Below, in pieces: positions 8,944 to 18,002 of a DNA stretch of 64,000 bases. Location: positions 39,373 through 103,372 of the forward strand of contig CAYTFW010000002.1 of assembly GCA_964437145.1 (NCBI GenBank). The letters are read 5' to 3'. The notes under the pieces are model-generated. The model searched no databases. It worked only from the letters and a program-made list of their open reading frames with translations, and was not told the origin of the DNA. Position 1 is the first letter of the stretch. The number at the start of each line of letters is the position of its first letter. This stretch comes from JAFAZJ01 sp964437145 (GTDB lineage: Bacteria; Pseudomonadota; Alphaproteobacteria; Reyranellales; Reyranellaceae). A program made the translations under genes and the position numbers.

Positions 8944-8969
8944 CCCTCTCCCCGCGTGCGGGGAGAGGG
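8944..8969. repeat. REP-like palindrome, copy 1
   Basis: Twelve-base arms CCCTCTCCCCGC and GCGGGGAGAGGG around a 2 nt centre (GT), followed by TTGGGGTGAGGGG. The same core occurs at 9039-9064 and 21013-21038. Copies 1 and 2 face each other: the second is preceded by CCCCTCACCCCGA, the complement of the tail of the first. Such facing pairs are typical of dispersed REP/BIME elements. Confidence 0.85.
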
Positions 8970-9038
8970 TTGGGGTGAGGGGAAGTCTCAGGTTGCGCAC
9001 GATCATTGTGCGTCACTTGCGACAGCCCCTCACCCCGA

Positions 9039-9064
9039 CCCTCTCCCCGCGCGCGGGGAGAGGG
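9039..9064. repeat. REP-like palindrome, copy 2
   Basis: Same 12-base arms as 8944-8969 with a GC centre, and preceded rather than followed by the GGGGTGAGGGG-type tail (as its complement). It lies 4 nt beyond the stop of the GMC oxidoreductase gene, so in RNA it could also act as a 3' stabiliser. There is no T-run that would make it a terminator. Confidence 0.85.
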
Positions 9065-9067
9065 AGG

Positions 9068-10690
9068 TCAGACAGCCGCCGCCCGGACCATGTCGGCGCA
9101 TTTTTCGCCGATCATGATCGAGGGCGCGTTGGTGTTGCCGGCGACGATGCTGGGCATGATCGAGGCGTCAGCGACGCGCAGCCCGCCGACGCCGTGCACG
9201 CGCAGTTGCGGGTCGACCACCGCGTCGACCTCGCGGCCCATCTTGCAGGTGCCGACGGGGTGCAGGTTCGACACGCCGGTCTCGCGGATATAGGCGCGCA
9301 TCGCCGCCTCGTCGGTCACGCCGGTGCCGGGCATGATCTCCTCGACCACGAAGGGCGCCAGCGCCTTCTGGCGGGCGATCGCGCGGCAGATCTCGATGCC
9401 GCGCAGCATGGCGTTCCAGTCGTTGGCGCTCTTCAGGAAGTTGAAGCGGATCTCCGGCGCGGCCAACGGGTCGGGCGATTTCAGCCGCACCGTGCCGCGG
9501 CCATCGGGTGTCAGGTGCACCGGCGACAAACCGAAGGCCGAGAAGGGCTGCGGTATCACGCCGTGGCGGTTCCGCTCCTTCACCGACCAGGCGAACATGT
9601 TGATCTGCAGATCGGGCCGCTCCAGCCGCTGGTCGCTTTTCACCATCGCGCCGACATAGAGGCCCATGCTCGACAGCGGCCCGGTGCGCGCGAAGACGTA
9701 CTTGATGCCGGCCATCACCTGCCGCGTCCACGAATTGGCGAGGTCGTTCATGGTCACCGGCTGCGAGCAGCGATAGCCGACATAGGTGTTGAAGTGATCG
9801 TGCAGGTGGCTGCCGACGCCGGGCATGTCCTTCACGACAGCGATACCGTGCTCGCGCAGATGCGAAGCCGGCCCCAGGCCGGAGAGCATCAGCAATTGCG
9901 GGCTGCCATAGACGCCGCCGGAGACGATCACCTCGCGCGAGGCACGCGCCGTCACCAGGCCCGCGGGCGTGCGGTATTCGACGCCGACGGCGCGGCCGTT
10001 CTCGAGCAGCAGGCGCGTCGCATGCGCCGAGGTGGCGATCACCAGATTGGGCCGCGCCTTGGCGTCCTTGAGGTAGGCGCGCGCCGAGGACCAGCGCCGC
10101 GCGTTGTTGATCGTGGTCTGGTAGTAGCCGACGCCCTCCTGATCCTTGCCGTTGAAATCGGGATTGGCGGGGAAGCCGGCCTCGATCGCCGCGTCGTGCA
10201 TGGCGCGCGCCACCGAGGGCTGCCAGCGATGGTCCGACACGCGCAGCGGCCCGCCGACGCCGTGATAATCGTTGGCGCCGCGCACGTTGTCCTCGGCGCG
10301 CTTGAAGTAGGGCAGCACCGAATCGTAGTCCCAGCCCTCGCAGCCGCGCTGGCGCCACTCGTCGTAGTCGGCGGCGTTGCCGCGCATGTAGACCATGCCG
10401 TTGATCGAGCTGGTGCCGCCCAGCACCTTGCCGCGCGGCTGGTACATGGTGCGGTTATTGAGCTCGGGCTCCGCCTCGCTCTCGAACATCCAGTTCACGC
10501 GCGGATTGTTGAAGGTCTTGTGGTAGCCCAGCGGGACGTGGATCCAGGGGTAGGAGTCCTTGGGGCCGGCCTCGAGGAGGAGGACGCGGAACTTGCCGTC
10601 CTCGCTGAGGCGGCCGGCGACGGCGCAGCCGGCCGAGCCGGCGCCGGTGACGATGAAGTCGTAGGTGTTGGTGGTGGTATCGGTTGCCAT
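9068..10690 (-). CDS. GMC-family FAD oxidoreductase (choline/alcohol dehydrogenase type)
   Basis: 540 aa, normal for the family. The FAD-binding GAGSAGCAVAGRLSED lies at ~16-31, and GMC signature 1 (GKVLGGTSSINGMVYMRG) and signature 2 (SGGVYGSPQLLMLSG) are both present. The C-terminal block has the catalytic His in SNLHPVGTCKMG and an Asn/His-type partner in SIVAGNTNAPSIMIGE. It oxidises a hydroxyl group to a carbonyl; the substrate (choline, an aliphatic alcohol or a polyether) cannot be read from the sequence. It stands alone as a transcription unit, divergent from the island at 10850. Confidence 0.92.
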   Translation of the reverse strand: MATDTTTNTYDFIVTGAGSAGCAVAGRLSEDGKFRVLLLEAGPKDSYPWIHVPLGYHKTFNNPRVNWMFESEAEPELNNRTMYQPRGKVLGGTSSINGMVYMRGNAADYDEWRQRGCEGWDYDSVLPYFKRAEDNVRGANDYHGVGGPLRVSDHRWQPSVARAMHDAAIEAGFPANPDFNGKDQEGVGYYQTTINNARRWSSARAYLKDAKARPNLVIATSAHATRLLLENGRAVGVEYRTPAGLVTARASREVIVSGGVYGSPQLLMLSGLGPASHLREHGIAVVKDMPGVGSHLHDHFNTYVGYRCSQPVTMNDLANSWTRQVMAGIKYVFARTGPLSSMGLYVGAMVKSDQRLERPDLQINMFAWSVKERNRHGVIPQPFSAFGLSPVHLTPDGRGTVRLKSPDPLAAPEIRFNFLKSANDWNAMLRGIEICRAIARQKALAPFVVEEIMPGTGVTDEAAMRAYIRETGVSNLHPVGTCKMGREVDAVVDPQLRVHGVGGLRVADASIMPSIVAGNTNAPSIMIGEKCADMVRAAAV

Positions 10691-10821
10691 GGACTGACTA
10701 CGCTTCCTCCCGCGCTTTGGGGCAACTGTGACCGGCGCCGGCGAATTTGGGAAGCTTCAGACCAATCCTTGAAGGAACAGCTTCCTGAATGCGGTCGGTC
10801 GCTGTAATCATTTGGATGAGC

Positions 10822-10835
10822 CACCTGCCCAGGTG
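10822..10835. promoter_or_regulatory. Palindrome upstream of vsr, possible operator
   Basis: CACCTG-CC-CAGGTG, a 14 nt perfect dyad, lies 14 nt before the vsr start. The preceding CATTTGGAT and the CACCTGCCC half are found again, with a different spacer, just inside the vsr frame (10866-10890). A dyad here could be an operator for the defence operon or the methyltransferase's own control site. There is no experimental support. Confidence 0.35.
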
Positions 10836-10849
10836 AATGGCCCGACCAA

Positions 10850-11272
10850 ATGAAAGGGGCTTGGCATTTGGATATCGTGTCACCTGCCCGGCGTTCAGAG
10901 ATAATGAGCCGCATTGCCGGCAAGGAGACGAAGCCGGAAATCGCGGTAAGAAAGTTGGCGCATCGGCTGGGCTACAGGTTTCGACTGCATCGGCGCGATC
11001 TTCCTGGGCGCCCTGATATTGTATTTCCCAGCCGTCAGATCGTTTTGTTTGTCCATGGATGCTTTTGGCATCGCCATGATGCCTGTCGTTTTGCATACAC
11101 GCCTAAATCGAACGTTGAGTTCTGGCAGACAAAGTTTAGAAATAATGTCGCTCGCGACGCGCGTGCGAAGCAAGACCTTGAGCGCCTCGGCTGGCGTGTT
11201 GCGATCATCTGGGAGTGCGAAACATCGGATACAATCAGCCTCAGCCTGAAGTTGAGGAAAATCCTTGAGTGA
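10850..11272 (+). CDS. vsr: Very short patch repair (Vsr) endonuclease
   Basis: 140 aa strand-specific T:G mismatch nickase that repairs deaminated 5-methylcytosine at the sites of its partner methyltransferase. The core motif SEIMSRIAGKETKPE starts the fold. GRPDIVF carries the catalytic Asp (D56); HGCFWHRHDAC carries the His/Cys catalytic and zinc ligands; EFWQTKFRNNVARD and GWRVAIIWECE follow. The family usually starts a few residues before the 'SxxxRSxxMSRIxGKDT' block, so the GTG at 10877-10879 is also possible. It is first in a six-gene co-directional run, and its stop overlaps the methyltransferase start. Base composition drops here relative to the left flank. Confidence 0.93.
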   Translation: MKGAWHLDIVSPARRSEIMSRIAGKETKPEIAVRKLAHRLGYRFRLHRRDLPGRPDIVFPSRQIVLFVHGCFWHRHDACRFAYTPKSNVEFWQTKFRNNVARDARAKQDLERLGWRVAIIWECETSDTISLSLKLRKILE

Positions 11273-12765
11273 TCATGGCTGCTAATCTGACGCTCACTCG
11301 ACGGGAAAAACTCACGCGCTTGCAGGCTGGCGGCAAGCCCCGGACGCTTGAGATCTGTTCTGGATGCGGCGGGCTATCGCTAGGCTTGCTCGCTGCCGGT
11401 TTTGAGCTTTCCGCGCACATCGAGATCGACCCCGAGGCCGCTCAAAGCTACTCCCTCAACTTTGGCAAAGTGTTTGCGTCAAGTAGCGAATGGGCGCGAC
11501 CTCGCGATATGGAGAGGTCGAGCGCCGCACAACTGGTGGCCAATCTCGGTCTGACAACGTCTGCTGCAAACTCCTTCGACGTGCTAGCCGCGGGACTTCC
11601 GTGTCAGGCATTTGCGCGGATTGGCAGATCGAAACTTCGCTCTGTATCAGGAAAGGAAGATGCCTTTCAGAAGGATCCTCGCGCGTCCCTCTACAGGCGG
11701 TTCCTGCAGTTTGTTGAGGACACGCAGCCACTGGCAATCATCATCGAGAACGTTCCGGACATCTTGAATTTCGGCGGACGCAACGTTCCCGAGGAAATAT
11801 GTGAGACGCTCGAACAGTTCGGGTACCGCGCCCGATACACGCTTCTCAATGCTGCATACTTTGGCGTGCCTCAGGTGCGTGAGCGCCTGTTCATTATTGC
11901 ACTCGCGGACGTTCTCAATGCGACACCAGAGTTCCCAGCGCCAACTCACCACCTCGACTTGCCGAAGGGCTATGAAGGGTCCCGCCGAGTTGCACTCAAG
12001 CATGTTGACGAGGCGAGCCGCTTCTTCCATGCGATTCCAACACCCGATCAGCAACTTCGAAGTGCGGTCGGCGCAATGGAGGCGCTTGGTGATCTACCTC
12101 GCATCATAGAGCATGTGAAAGCGCCGGCAGTTATCCGCAAACGCAAACTTGCCGATAAGCTCCCGTATCGGGAAGCAACCGCAGCGTTGTCAGGCTATGC
12201 CCGTTCAATGCGGAACTGGCCGGGGTTTGAGAGCACTGAAGGTACCGACGGCCACCTCGTGAGACTCACCCCGCGAGACTTTGCGATCTTCGCCAAGATG
12301 AAGTGTGGCGCAGATTATCCTGTCGCACGTGACATCGCTGAAGAAATGTTCACCGACGCGCTGACGACCGCGGGGATAACACATGTAAGGAAAGACTCGA
12401 GGGCCTACCGCGAACTGCGCGCGAAGATCGTTCCACCTTACGATCCGGGAAAGTTTCCTAACAAATGGTGGAAGCTCGACCCACTGAAGCCATCACGTAC
12501 GCTAACCGCCCACATGGGCAAAGATACGTACTCACACATTCACTACGACAGTGTGCAACGGCGCACCATTTCTGTCCGTGAAGCTGCCCGCCTTCAATCG
12601 TTCCCTGATGGCTTCCAGTTTGCAGGTGCCATGAATGCGGCCTTTCGCCAGATTGGCAACGCGGTGCCTCCATTGCTTGGGCTCGCGCTGGCAGAGGTTC
12701 TAAAGGTTCAAATCAGCGCCAAGCCCAGGGCAAAGGAAGAGGAAGCAAAGCGGCGGGCGGCCTGA
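11269..12765 (+). CDS. dcm: DNA cytosine-5 methyltransferase
   Basis: About 498 aa. Motif I is LEICSGCGGLSLGLLAAGF near residue 26; motif IV has the catalytic Cys in AAGLPCQAF (about C112); motif VI is IIENVPDIL and motif VIII QVRERLF; the C-terminal IRQIGNAVPP-type motif is FRQIGNAVPPLLG. The stretch between VIII and IX (~residues 225-400) is the target-recognition region and is long, so the site cannot be predicted. The GTG at 11269 overlaps the vsr stop and has GAGGA 10 nt upstream; an ATG at 11275 is the alternative. Together with Vsr it marks the island as R-M-derived. No classical type II endonuclease gene is next to it. Confidence 0.93.
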   Translation: MIMAANLTLTRREKLTRLQAGGKPRTLEICSGCGGLSLGLLAAGFELSAHIEIDPEAAQSYSLNFGKVFASSSEWARPRDMERSSAAQLVANLGLTTSAANSFDVLAAGLPCQAFARIGRSKLRSVSGKEDAFQKDPRASLYRRFLQFVEDTQPLAIIIENVPDILNFGGRNVPEEICETLEQFGYRARYTLLNAAYFGVPQVRERLFIIALADVLNATPEFPAPTHHLDLPKGYEGSRRVALKHVDEASRFFHAIPTPDQQLRSAVGAMEALGDLPRIIEHVKAPAVIRKRKLADKLPYREATAALSGYARSMRNWPGFESTEGTDGHLVRLTPRDFAIFAKMKCGADYPVARDIAEEMFTDALTTAGITHVRKDSRAYRELRAKIVPPYDPGKFPNKWWKLDPLKPSRTLTAHMGKDTYSHIHYDSVQRRTISVREAARLQSFPDGFQFAGAMNAAFRQIGNAVPPLLGLALAEVLKVQISAKPRAKEEEAKRRAA

Positions 12766-12767
12766 TC

Positions 12768-14270
12768 ATGTCAGGACGCTCCGTCGATATTGCACCAAGG
12801 GCTTCGGCGCTCATCGCCTCGCTAAGGGGTCTCGGATACTCGCCCGAGGCTGCGCTTGCGGATCTGGTCGACAATAGCATCACTGCCGGTGGCAGAGTGG
12901 TCGAGATAGATATCCAATGGAACAACGGCAATCCCGTTGCCGCGATCCTAGATGACGGGCGGGGCATGCCTGGGGGCCGCGTCGCAGAAGCCATGCGTCT
13001 TGGAGGGCGCGGCCCGGCAAATGAACGAGACGCCTCGGATCTTGGTCGGTTCGGAATGGGCCTGAAAACAGCGTCACTTTCGCAGTGCCGCAGTATGACG
13101 GTGGTCACCAAGGTCGACAGCGATGTCAATGCTGTTACTCTGGATGTCGATGTCATTTCGGAACGGGGTTGGATAGCGGTCGTTCCTGACTATCTCCCTG
13201 AGCACCCTTATACTTCCGCTTTGCTGGGTCGCGCCAACGGCACACTCGTTCTCTGGGAGCGGATCGACGAGCTGAGCGGTCTCATGGGACTTCCCAAAGA
13301 AGCTTTCTTCCTTCGACTTGAGGAGATTCGGGCTCACCTCGGCATGGTCTTCCACCGGTTCATCGGCGGAGATGCAACCAAGCTTTCGATTAGTCTCAAC
13401 AAGCGGCCGATCAGAGCTTGGGATCCGTTTCAGATCGCACACCCGGCAACCCAAGTGATGCCGATCGAGCGTGTCCGACATGCGGGCTCTGCCTTCACCG
13501 TCAAACCATATGTCCTGCCACACCGTGACAGATACGCAAACGAGGCGGAATACGAAGCAGCCGGCGGACCCGGCGGTTGGGGAGCTCGTCAAGGATTCTA
13601 CGTGTATCGTGGGAAGCGGCTGCTTGTTGCAGGCAGTTGGCTGGGCCTCGGTGGCACTCGTACATGGACGCGTGATGAGGCCAGCCGCTTGGCGCGCATT
13701 GCAATCGACCTGCCTGTCAACTTGGACACAGACTGGCGCATTGATGTTCGCAAATCTCAGGCTCGGCCTCCTGGGGCAGTCCGGGCGCGATTGACAGATA
13801 TCGCGGGCCGCTGTCGTCAGGAAGCTCGGGAAGTGTTTGCCTTCCGCGGTCAGGGCCCACGCGTACGCGGCGAATCGCGTACTGCTCTCCCGGTGTGGAT
13901 CGCCTTGCCCGGGCCAAAAGGCACTAGATACCGGATCAATCGCGAACATCCGGTAGTAGCAGCCTACCGGGCGAGCGCGAGCAGTGTTCGTGCCCTCGAC
14001 GCTCTTCTGTCAATTGTCGAACGAAGCGTACCGGTGGAGCGCATATGGTTGGACGCATCTGAATCCGAAGGTGCCGAACACCCACCAATGGACGCGGACG
14101 ACATCGAACAGCTGAGCAACCTGCTCCTCGAACTCAACAAGATCCTGCCAGCCACCATGTCACTTGATCGACGCATAGAGGTGCTTCTCCTCAATCTTCC
14201 CGGGGACCTCACGAAGCTCAGGGCCGAGCTTGCGCGCAAGATGGAGGGGCAAAATGGCGGATGTGATTGA
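12768..14270 (+). CDS. GHKL ATPase of the MORC/MutL-like class
   Basis: 500 aa. The N-terminal Bergerat ATP-binding fold has an N box (ADLVDNSITAG, N36), G1 (LDDGRGM, ~62-67) and G2 (DLGRFGMGLKTASLSQC, ~91-107). A transducer-like domain follows, with RIDVRKSQARPP (~345), the region where MutL/Hsp90-type proteins place the gamma-phosphate-sensing Lys. The C-terminal third is helical and of unknown role. These ATPases clamp or dimerise on DNA; related prokaryotic ones are known to be encoded beside DNA methylases and Z1 helicases. It starts 2 nt after dcm and overlaps the Z1 gene by 17 nt. Confidence 0.87.
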   Translation: MSGRSVDIAPRASALIASLRGLGYSPEAALADLVDNSITAGGRVVEIDIQWNNGNPVAAILDDGRGMPGGRVAEAMRLGGRGPANERDASDLGRFGMGLKTASLSQCRSMTVVTKVDSDVNAVTLDVDVISERGWIAVVPDYLPEHPYTSALLGRANGTLVLWERIDELSGLMGLPKEAFFLRLEEIRAHLGMVFHRFIGGDATKLSISLNKRPIRAWDPFQIAHPATQVMPIERVRHAGSAFTVKPYVLPHRDRYANEAEYEAAGGPGGWGARQGFYVYRGKRLLVAGSWLGLGGTRTWTRDEASRLARIAIDLPVNLDTDWRIDVRKSQARPPGAVRARLTDIAGRCRQEAREVFAFRGQGPRVRGESRTALPVWIALPGPKGTRYRINREHPVVAAYRASASSVRALDALLSIVERSVPVERIWLDASESEGAEHPPMDADDIEQLSNLLLELNKILPATMSLDRRIEVLLLNLPGDLTKLRAELARKMEGQNGGCD

Positions 14271-17028
14271 AGCACTCGCGCTCAGGGCCAGAAAGATCCT
14301 GCAGGCTCAAAAAGAATCAGGCGACAGAATCGATCGAGATGCCATCGCCCGAATTGTTGAGCTGGACGCCCCGACATTCGGCCTGATGACTCGACAGGTT
14401 GTCAGCGCCGAACACAAGGAAGCAGCAATACGAATGCTCTGGACAATTTTTGTGACAGAGCAGGGTCCGGCGTTGGCGCTACAGGACAAGGAACGGCCAT
14501 CTCCTTGGTATCACGGAGCGCGGCGACAGCCGGGCCCGTTCATGCAGCGCTATCTGTATAAGCTGGAGGAAGATGGTTGGCCTGACGAATCGGTTCAGCA
14601 GCTTCAGGAAAGTACAGCAACAATCCTAGAAGTGATGGATGATCCTGAGCGCGAAGGAAGCTGGGACTGGCGAGGCCTTGTTGTCGGTGACGTACAGTCA
14701 GGAAAAACGGCGAGCTACGCCGGCGTAGTAAACCGCGCTGCAGATGCCGGCTACCGCATCATCATTGTGCTTGCCGGCATGCACAAGATTCTCCGCCTGC
14801 AGACCCAGAAGCGCTTTGACAAGGATTTCCTCGGCTACGACACAAACCCCAAGACACGTAAGCCAAATCAACCCAAGCTCGTCATCGGTGTTGGCAATTT
14901 CAATGCCCATCTCATAGTCGACAGCCTTACGATGGCTGATCCGAATGGCGACTTCAGTCTGCGAATGGCCGACCAGTCGAACTTTTCGCCCGTCAGTCAG
15001 CCTTGCCTGTTCATCGTCAAAAAGAATGCGAAGGTGCTTGAGAACCTCAACAACTGGATAGCGCGCTTGCCGACGCCCGCAAAGGCGGCGCCGGTTCTCG
15101 TAATCGATGACGAAGCGGACCAAGCGTCTGTTGATACTGGCGACCAGCCTATCCTCGAGGACGGAACATTCGAGCAGGATTACGATCCGAAGCGGGTCAA
15201 CGGAGAGATCAGGCGCCTGCTCACATCGTTCAACAGAAGAGTGTATGTCGGCTACACGGCGACGCCGTTTGCAAACATCTTAATCCACGACGAGCGGAAG
15301 GCGAATGACTACGGTCGCGATCTCTTTCCGTCCACTTTCATCGTTTCACTCACACCGCCCGATGACTACTTTGGTCCCGCCGCTGTCTTCGGAACCAACG
15401 ATGACGAGGGCAATCCAGGGCTACCATTGGTCCGGGCGATCGACCAGACGAAAGAGGGCTGGATTCCGGACCGTCATGACAAGACACTCAGGCCGCGCTT
15501 CAACGGCCGGGACACCATCCCGCCGAGTCTCGAGGAGGCTATCGACACTTTCCTGCTGACCTGTGCCGCCCGTGTGGCAAGGGGACAGGCGCGCGAGCAC
15601 AACTCCATGCTGGTCCATGTCTCGCGCTATGTCGACGTGCATATCGAGGTCCACAGGCAAGTAGAGACCTATCTGCGCACCACGCGAGCCATGATCTCGA
15701 ACGGCGATCGAGAAACCCTGAATCGTCTGAAGGCGGTGTGGGAATCCGACTATCGTCCGACCACGGATGCGGTTCGTTCGACCGTCTACGGTCGAAACAC
15801 GGTTTCCGTGACCTGGGATCAGGTCGCTGCTCGTCTCGCCGAGAGCTCCGATAAGATCCAGGTCATCACGGCGAATGGCAGATCAAAAGCAGACATAGAC
15901 TATGACGCCTACAAAGAAACGGGCTATTCGGTCATAGCGGTAGGTGGTGACAAGCTTTCACGTGGCCTCACTCTCGAGGGGCTTTCTGTCAGCTATTTTC
16001 TACGCATCTCACGCCAGTACGACAGTCTCCTTCAGATGGGTCGCTGGTTTGGCTACCGCCGCGGCTTTGCTGATCTATGCCGCCTCTTCACCACTCCTGA
16101 CATGGAGGATTGGTTCCGGTATGTCGCCACCGCTCAAAAGGAGTTGCGCGCCCAGTTTTTTGAGATGGCGCTAACGAACGCTACGCCTAAGGACTTCGGG
16201 CTCAAGATTGCTGTTCACGATATCCTTGAAGTGACCGCGAAAAACAAGCAACGACACGCAGAGCTTTATCAGAGCAGTTACGCTGGCGAAGGCAAGGTAC
16301 AGACGGTCATGTTTCGCGATCGCCAGACCGTCGAACACAATGCGGCAGTGACGGACGATTTTGTCAAAGGCCTGGGCTCCGGCACTGACAACCCTCGGCG
16401 CCCGGGCCCAGGAGGGAAAAGCGCCGATGGCACTCTCTGGACGGGTGTTGCCGGCAGAGAGATCGCGGAATATCTGAGCCGGATGACGTTCCCACCGGAG
16501 AGCCTTCAAGTGGATGGGAAGAAGTTGTCGAATTTCATCAATGCGCAGCTGGGTATGCAGCCGCCTGAGCTGACGCACTGGACCGTCTTTCTCGCCACTG
16601 GCCGCGAGAAAGAGGTCGATCTTGCCGGCCGCCGGCGCGATTGCGTGCTGCGCACTCCAAGGAAACGCAGAAACGGTCAGCAAGCCTCAGGTGATCGATT
16701 CATAATTGGAACGACGCTCAGTCCCCTGGATCAGGCGATTGACCTAACCGATGCTGAATTTGAGGCGGCATTGATCAGGACGAACCGGGAAAGAAGGTCC
16801 CGTTCCGAACCCGAGACCAACGTACCATCTGGCGAATTCATTCGTAAGGTCCGTGGTTCCCGCCCGCAGAACGGCCTGCTGATAATCTATCCCATTGATC
16901 CGGACAGAGCAGAGGTTGAACCCACCAACCGCCCGGTCATCAGCGTTGTCGTTAGTTTTCCAGACAGTGACAGGGCCGATCGTCGAGTATATCTGATCAA
17001 CAGCGTCCAGCAGCGCGAGGTCTCATGA
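14254..17028 (+). CDS. Z1-domain superfamily II helicase-like ATPase
   Basis: About 924 aa. Walker A is GDVQSGKT (145-152), Walker B/DEAD-like is LVIDDEADQAS (D285-D286-E287), then motif III-like VGYTATPFAN. The Z1 hallmark GGDKLSRGLTLEGL is followed by LLQMGRWFGYR (Q594-R597, the arginine-finger motif VI). The start is set by GGAGGGG 4 nt before ATG 14254; an upstream in-frame ATG at 14230 would place the first codons inside the ATPase gene. I infer a DNA translocase or remodeler acting with the GHKL ATPase and nuclease. Its stop overlaps the next start (ATGA). Confidence 0.9.
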   Translation: MADVIEALALRARKILQAQKESGDRIDRDAIARIVELDAPTFGLMTRQVVSAEHKEAAIRMLWTIFVTEQGPALALQDKERPSPWYHGARRQPGPFMQRYLYKLEEDGWPDESVQQLQESTATILEVMDDPEREGSWDWRGLVVGDVQSGKTASYAGVVNRAADAGYRIIIVLAGMHKILRLQTQKRFDKDFLGYDTNPKTRKPNQPKLVIGVGNFNAHLIVDSLTMADPNGDFSLRMADQSNFSPVSQPCLFIVKKNAKVLENLNNWIARLPTPAKAAPVLVIDDEADQASVDTGDQPILEDGTFEQDYDPKRVNGEIRRLLTSFNRRVYVGYTATPFANILIHDERKANDYGRDLFPSTFIVSLTPPDDYFGPAAVFGTNDDEGNPGLPLVRAIDQTKEGWIPDRHDKTLRPRFNGRDTIPPSLEEAIDTFLLTCAARVARGQAREHNSMLVHVSRYVDVHIEVHRQVETYLRTTRAMISNGDRETLNRLKAVWESDYRPTTDAVRSTVYGRNTVSVTWDQVAARLAESSDKIQVITANGRSKADIDYDAYKETGYSVIAVGGDKLSRGLTLEGLSVSYFLRISRQYDSLLQMGRWFGYRRGFADLCRLFTTPDMEDWFRYVATAQKELRAQFFEMALTNATPKDFGLKIAVHDILEVTAKNKQRHAELYQSSYAGEGKVQTVMFRDRQTVEHNAAVTDDFVKGLGSGTDNPRRPGPGGKSADGTLWTGVAGREIAEYLSRMTFPPESLQVDGKKLSNFINAQLGMQPPELTHWTVFLATGREKEVDLAGRRRDCVLRTPRKRRNGQQASGDRFIIGTTLSPLDQAIDLTDAEFEAALIRTNRERRSRSEPETNVPSGEFIRKVRGSRPQNGLLIIYPIDPDRAEVEPTNRPVISVVVSFPDSDRADRRVYLINSVQQREVS

Positions 17029-18002
17029 CAGCGTGGCTGGATGTTCTTAATGAAGCTTGGGACGAACTCGCGAAGACAGCTCCTATTTCACGTCAGTATC
17101 GGACGAAACTGATCTCGACCGAGGTGACTCTGGATATTCTTGCCGGCATGCGAGCCAGCGACAGCGCACCTTGCCTAATGCTCCAGGCGACGCCTGCGCC
17201 CGGCACTCTGTTCGAGCTCGGCGGGATGCGACTGAGCACTGTCGCGGACCAATCGGGACTCTTTCTCGTGCTCTCCTTGGAAGACAGCAGCAGGCGTGAC
17301 CTGTTTTCGACTATCTGCGCGGACGTTGTGGCGGCCGCAGCACAAGCAGAGAGAGCAGATGCTTTGGAGAGGTTCCTCACGCGCCTGGGCGCCTGGAGAC
17401 AGTTTCTCCGAGACAGGCGCCATGGACTTTCACGCCCCGAAACGATCGGCCTAATAGGCGAGCTTCTTGTTCTGGAACGGCTGCTCACTGCCAATCCCCG
17501 CAGGCTGGCAGTATGGCAGTCGCCAAGTGATGGCTTGCATGATTTTCAAAATGGTGGCCATGCGCTCGAGATAAAGACCAGCCTTGGGCCCTCGACCTCA
17601 ATCACGATCTCGGCGCTGGATCAGCTTGACGCTACAGGGCTACGAGCACTTGACCTGATCCACGTTAGGCTTATCGAAGCGCCAGCCGGTCGGTGCCTGC
17701 GAGACATACTGGCAGCAATAAGCAGCAAGTTACCGGATGACATGTCGCGCCGGGAATTCGAGAATGCCCTCCTGCGTCGTGGTTTGATGCCAGATGACAA
17801 TGCGGCCAGACTCGGACCAAAGGTTGAGCAACGCGCTCTCGATGCCTACTCAGTATCCGGAGCATTCCCTCGTCTGGTCCGCGCGGTTCTTCCAACTGCC
17901 ATTATCGAGGCAACCTATACGCTCGAAGTACGAGCCATTGCCGTCTTTGCGTCGGACTCGACTTCCGTCCTTGATGCGTTCGGCCGAGGGGGCGGCTCAT
18001 GA
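17025..18002 (+). CDS. PD-(D/E)XK motif nuclease
   Basis: 325 aa. The central fold has Glu146 (TIGLIGELLVLERL), Asp173 (LHDFQNGGHA) and the E182-x-K184 pair (LEIKTS), in the order expected for restriction-like nucleases. It matches the family usually annotated as 'PD-(D/E)XK motif protein' in Z1 operons. This is the likely DNA-cutting subunit of the island, as no classical restriction enzyme accompanies the methylase. Both ends overlap the neighbouring genes by 4 nt, so subunits are likely made at fixed ratios. Confidence 0.85.
   Translation: MTAWLDVLNEAWDELAKTAPISRQYRTKLISTEVTLDILAGMRASDSAPCLMLQATPAPGTLFELGGMRLSTVADQSGLFLVLSLEDSSRRDLFSTICADVVAAAAQAERADALERFLTRLGAWRQFLRDRRHGLSRPETIGLIGELLVLERLLTANPRRLAVWQSPSDGLHDFQNGGHALEIKTSLGPSTSITISALDQLDATGLRALDLIHVRLIEAPAGRCLRDILAAISSKLPDDMSRREFENALLRRGLMPDDNAARLGPKVEQRALDAYSVSGAFPRLVRAVLPTAIIEATYTLEVRAIAVFASDSTSVLDAFGRGGGS

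Larger units (their letters stand above)
8786..9067. other. Intergenic region carrying a pair of REP-like palindromes
   Basis: About 280 nt between the minus-strand hypothetical gene and the 3' end of the GMC oxidoreductase gene. Apart from the two palindromes listed separately (8944-8969 and 9039-9064), I see no open frame with coding character and no clear promoter. Confidence 0.6.

Noticed and set aside
8944..9064. Palindromes as intrinsic terminators
   Set aside because: The stems have no T-run on either strand and recur in different contexts, so they fit REP elements better.
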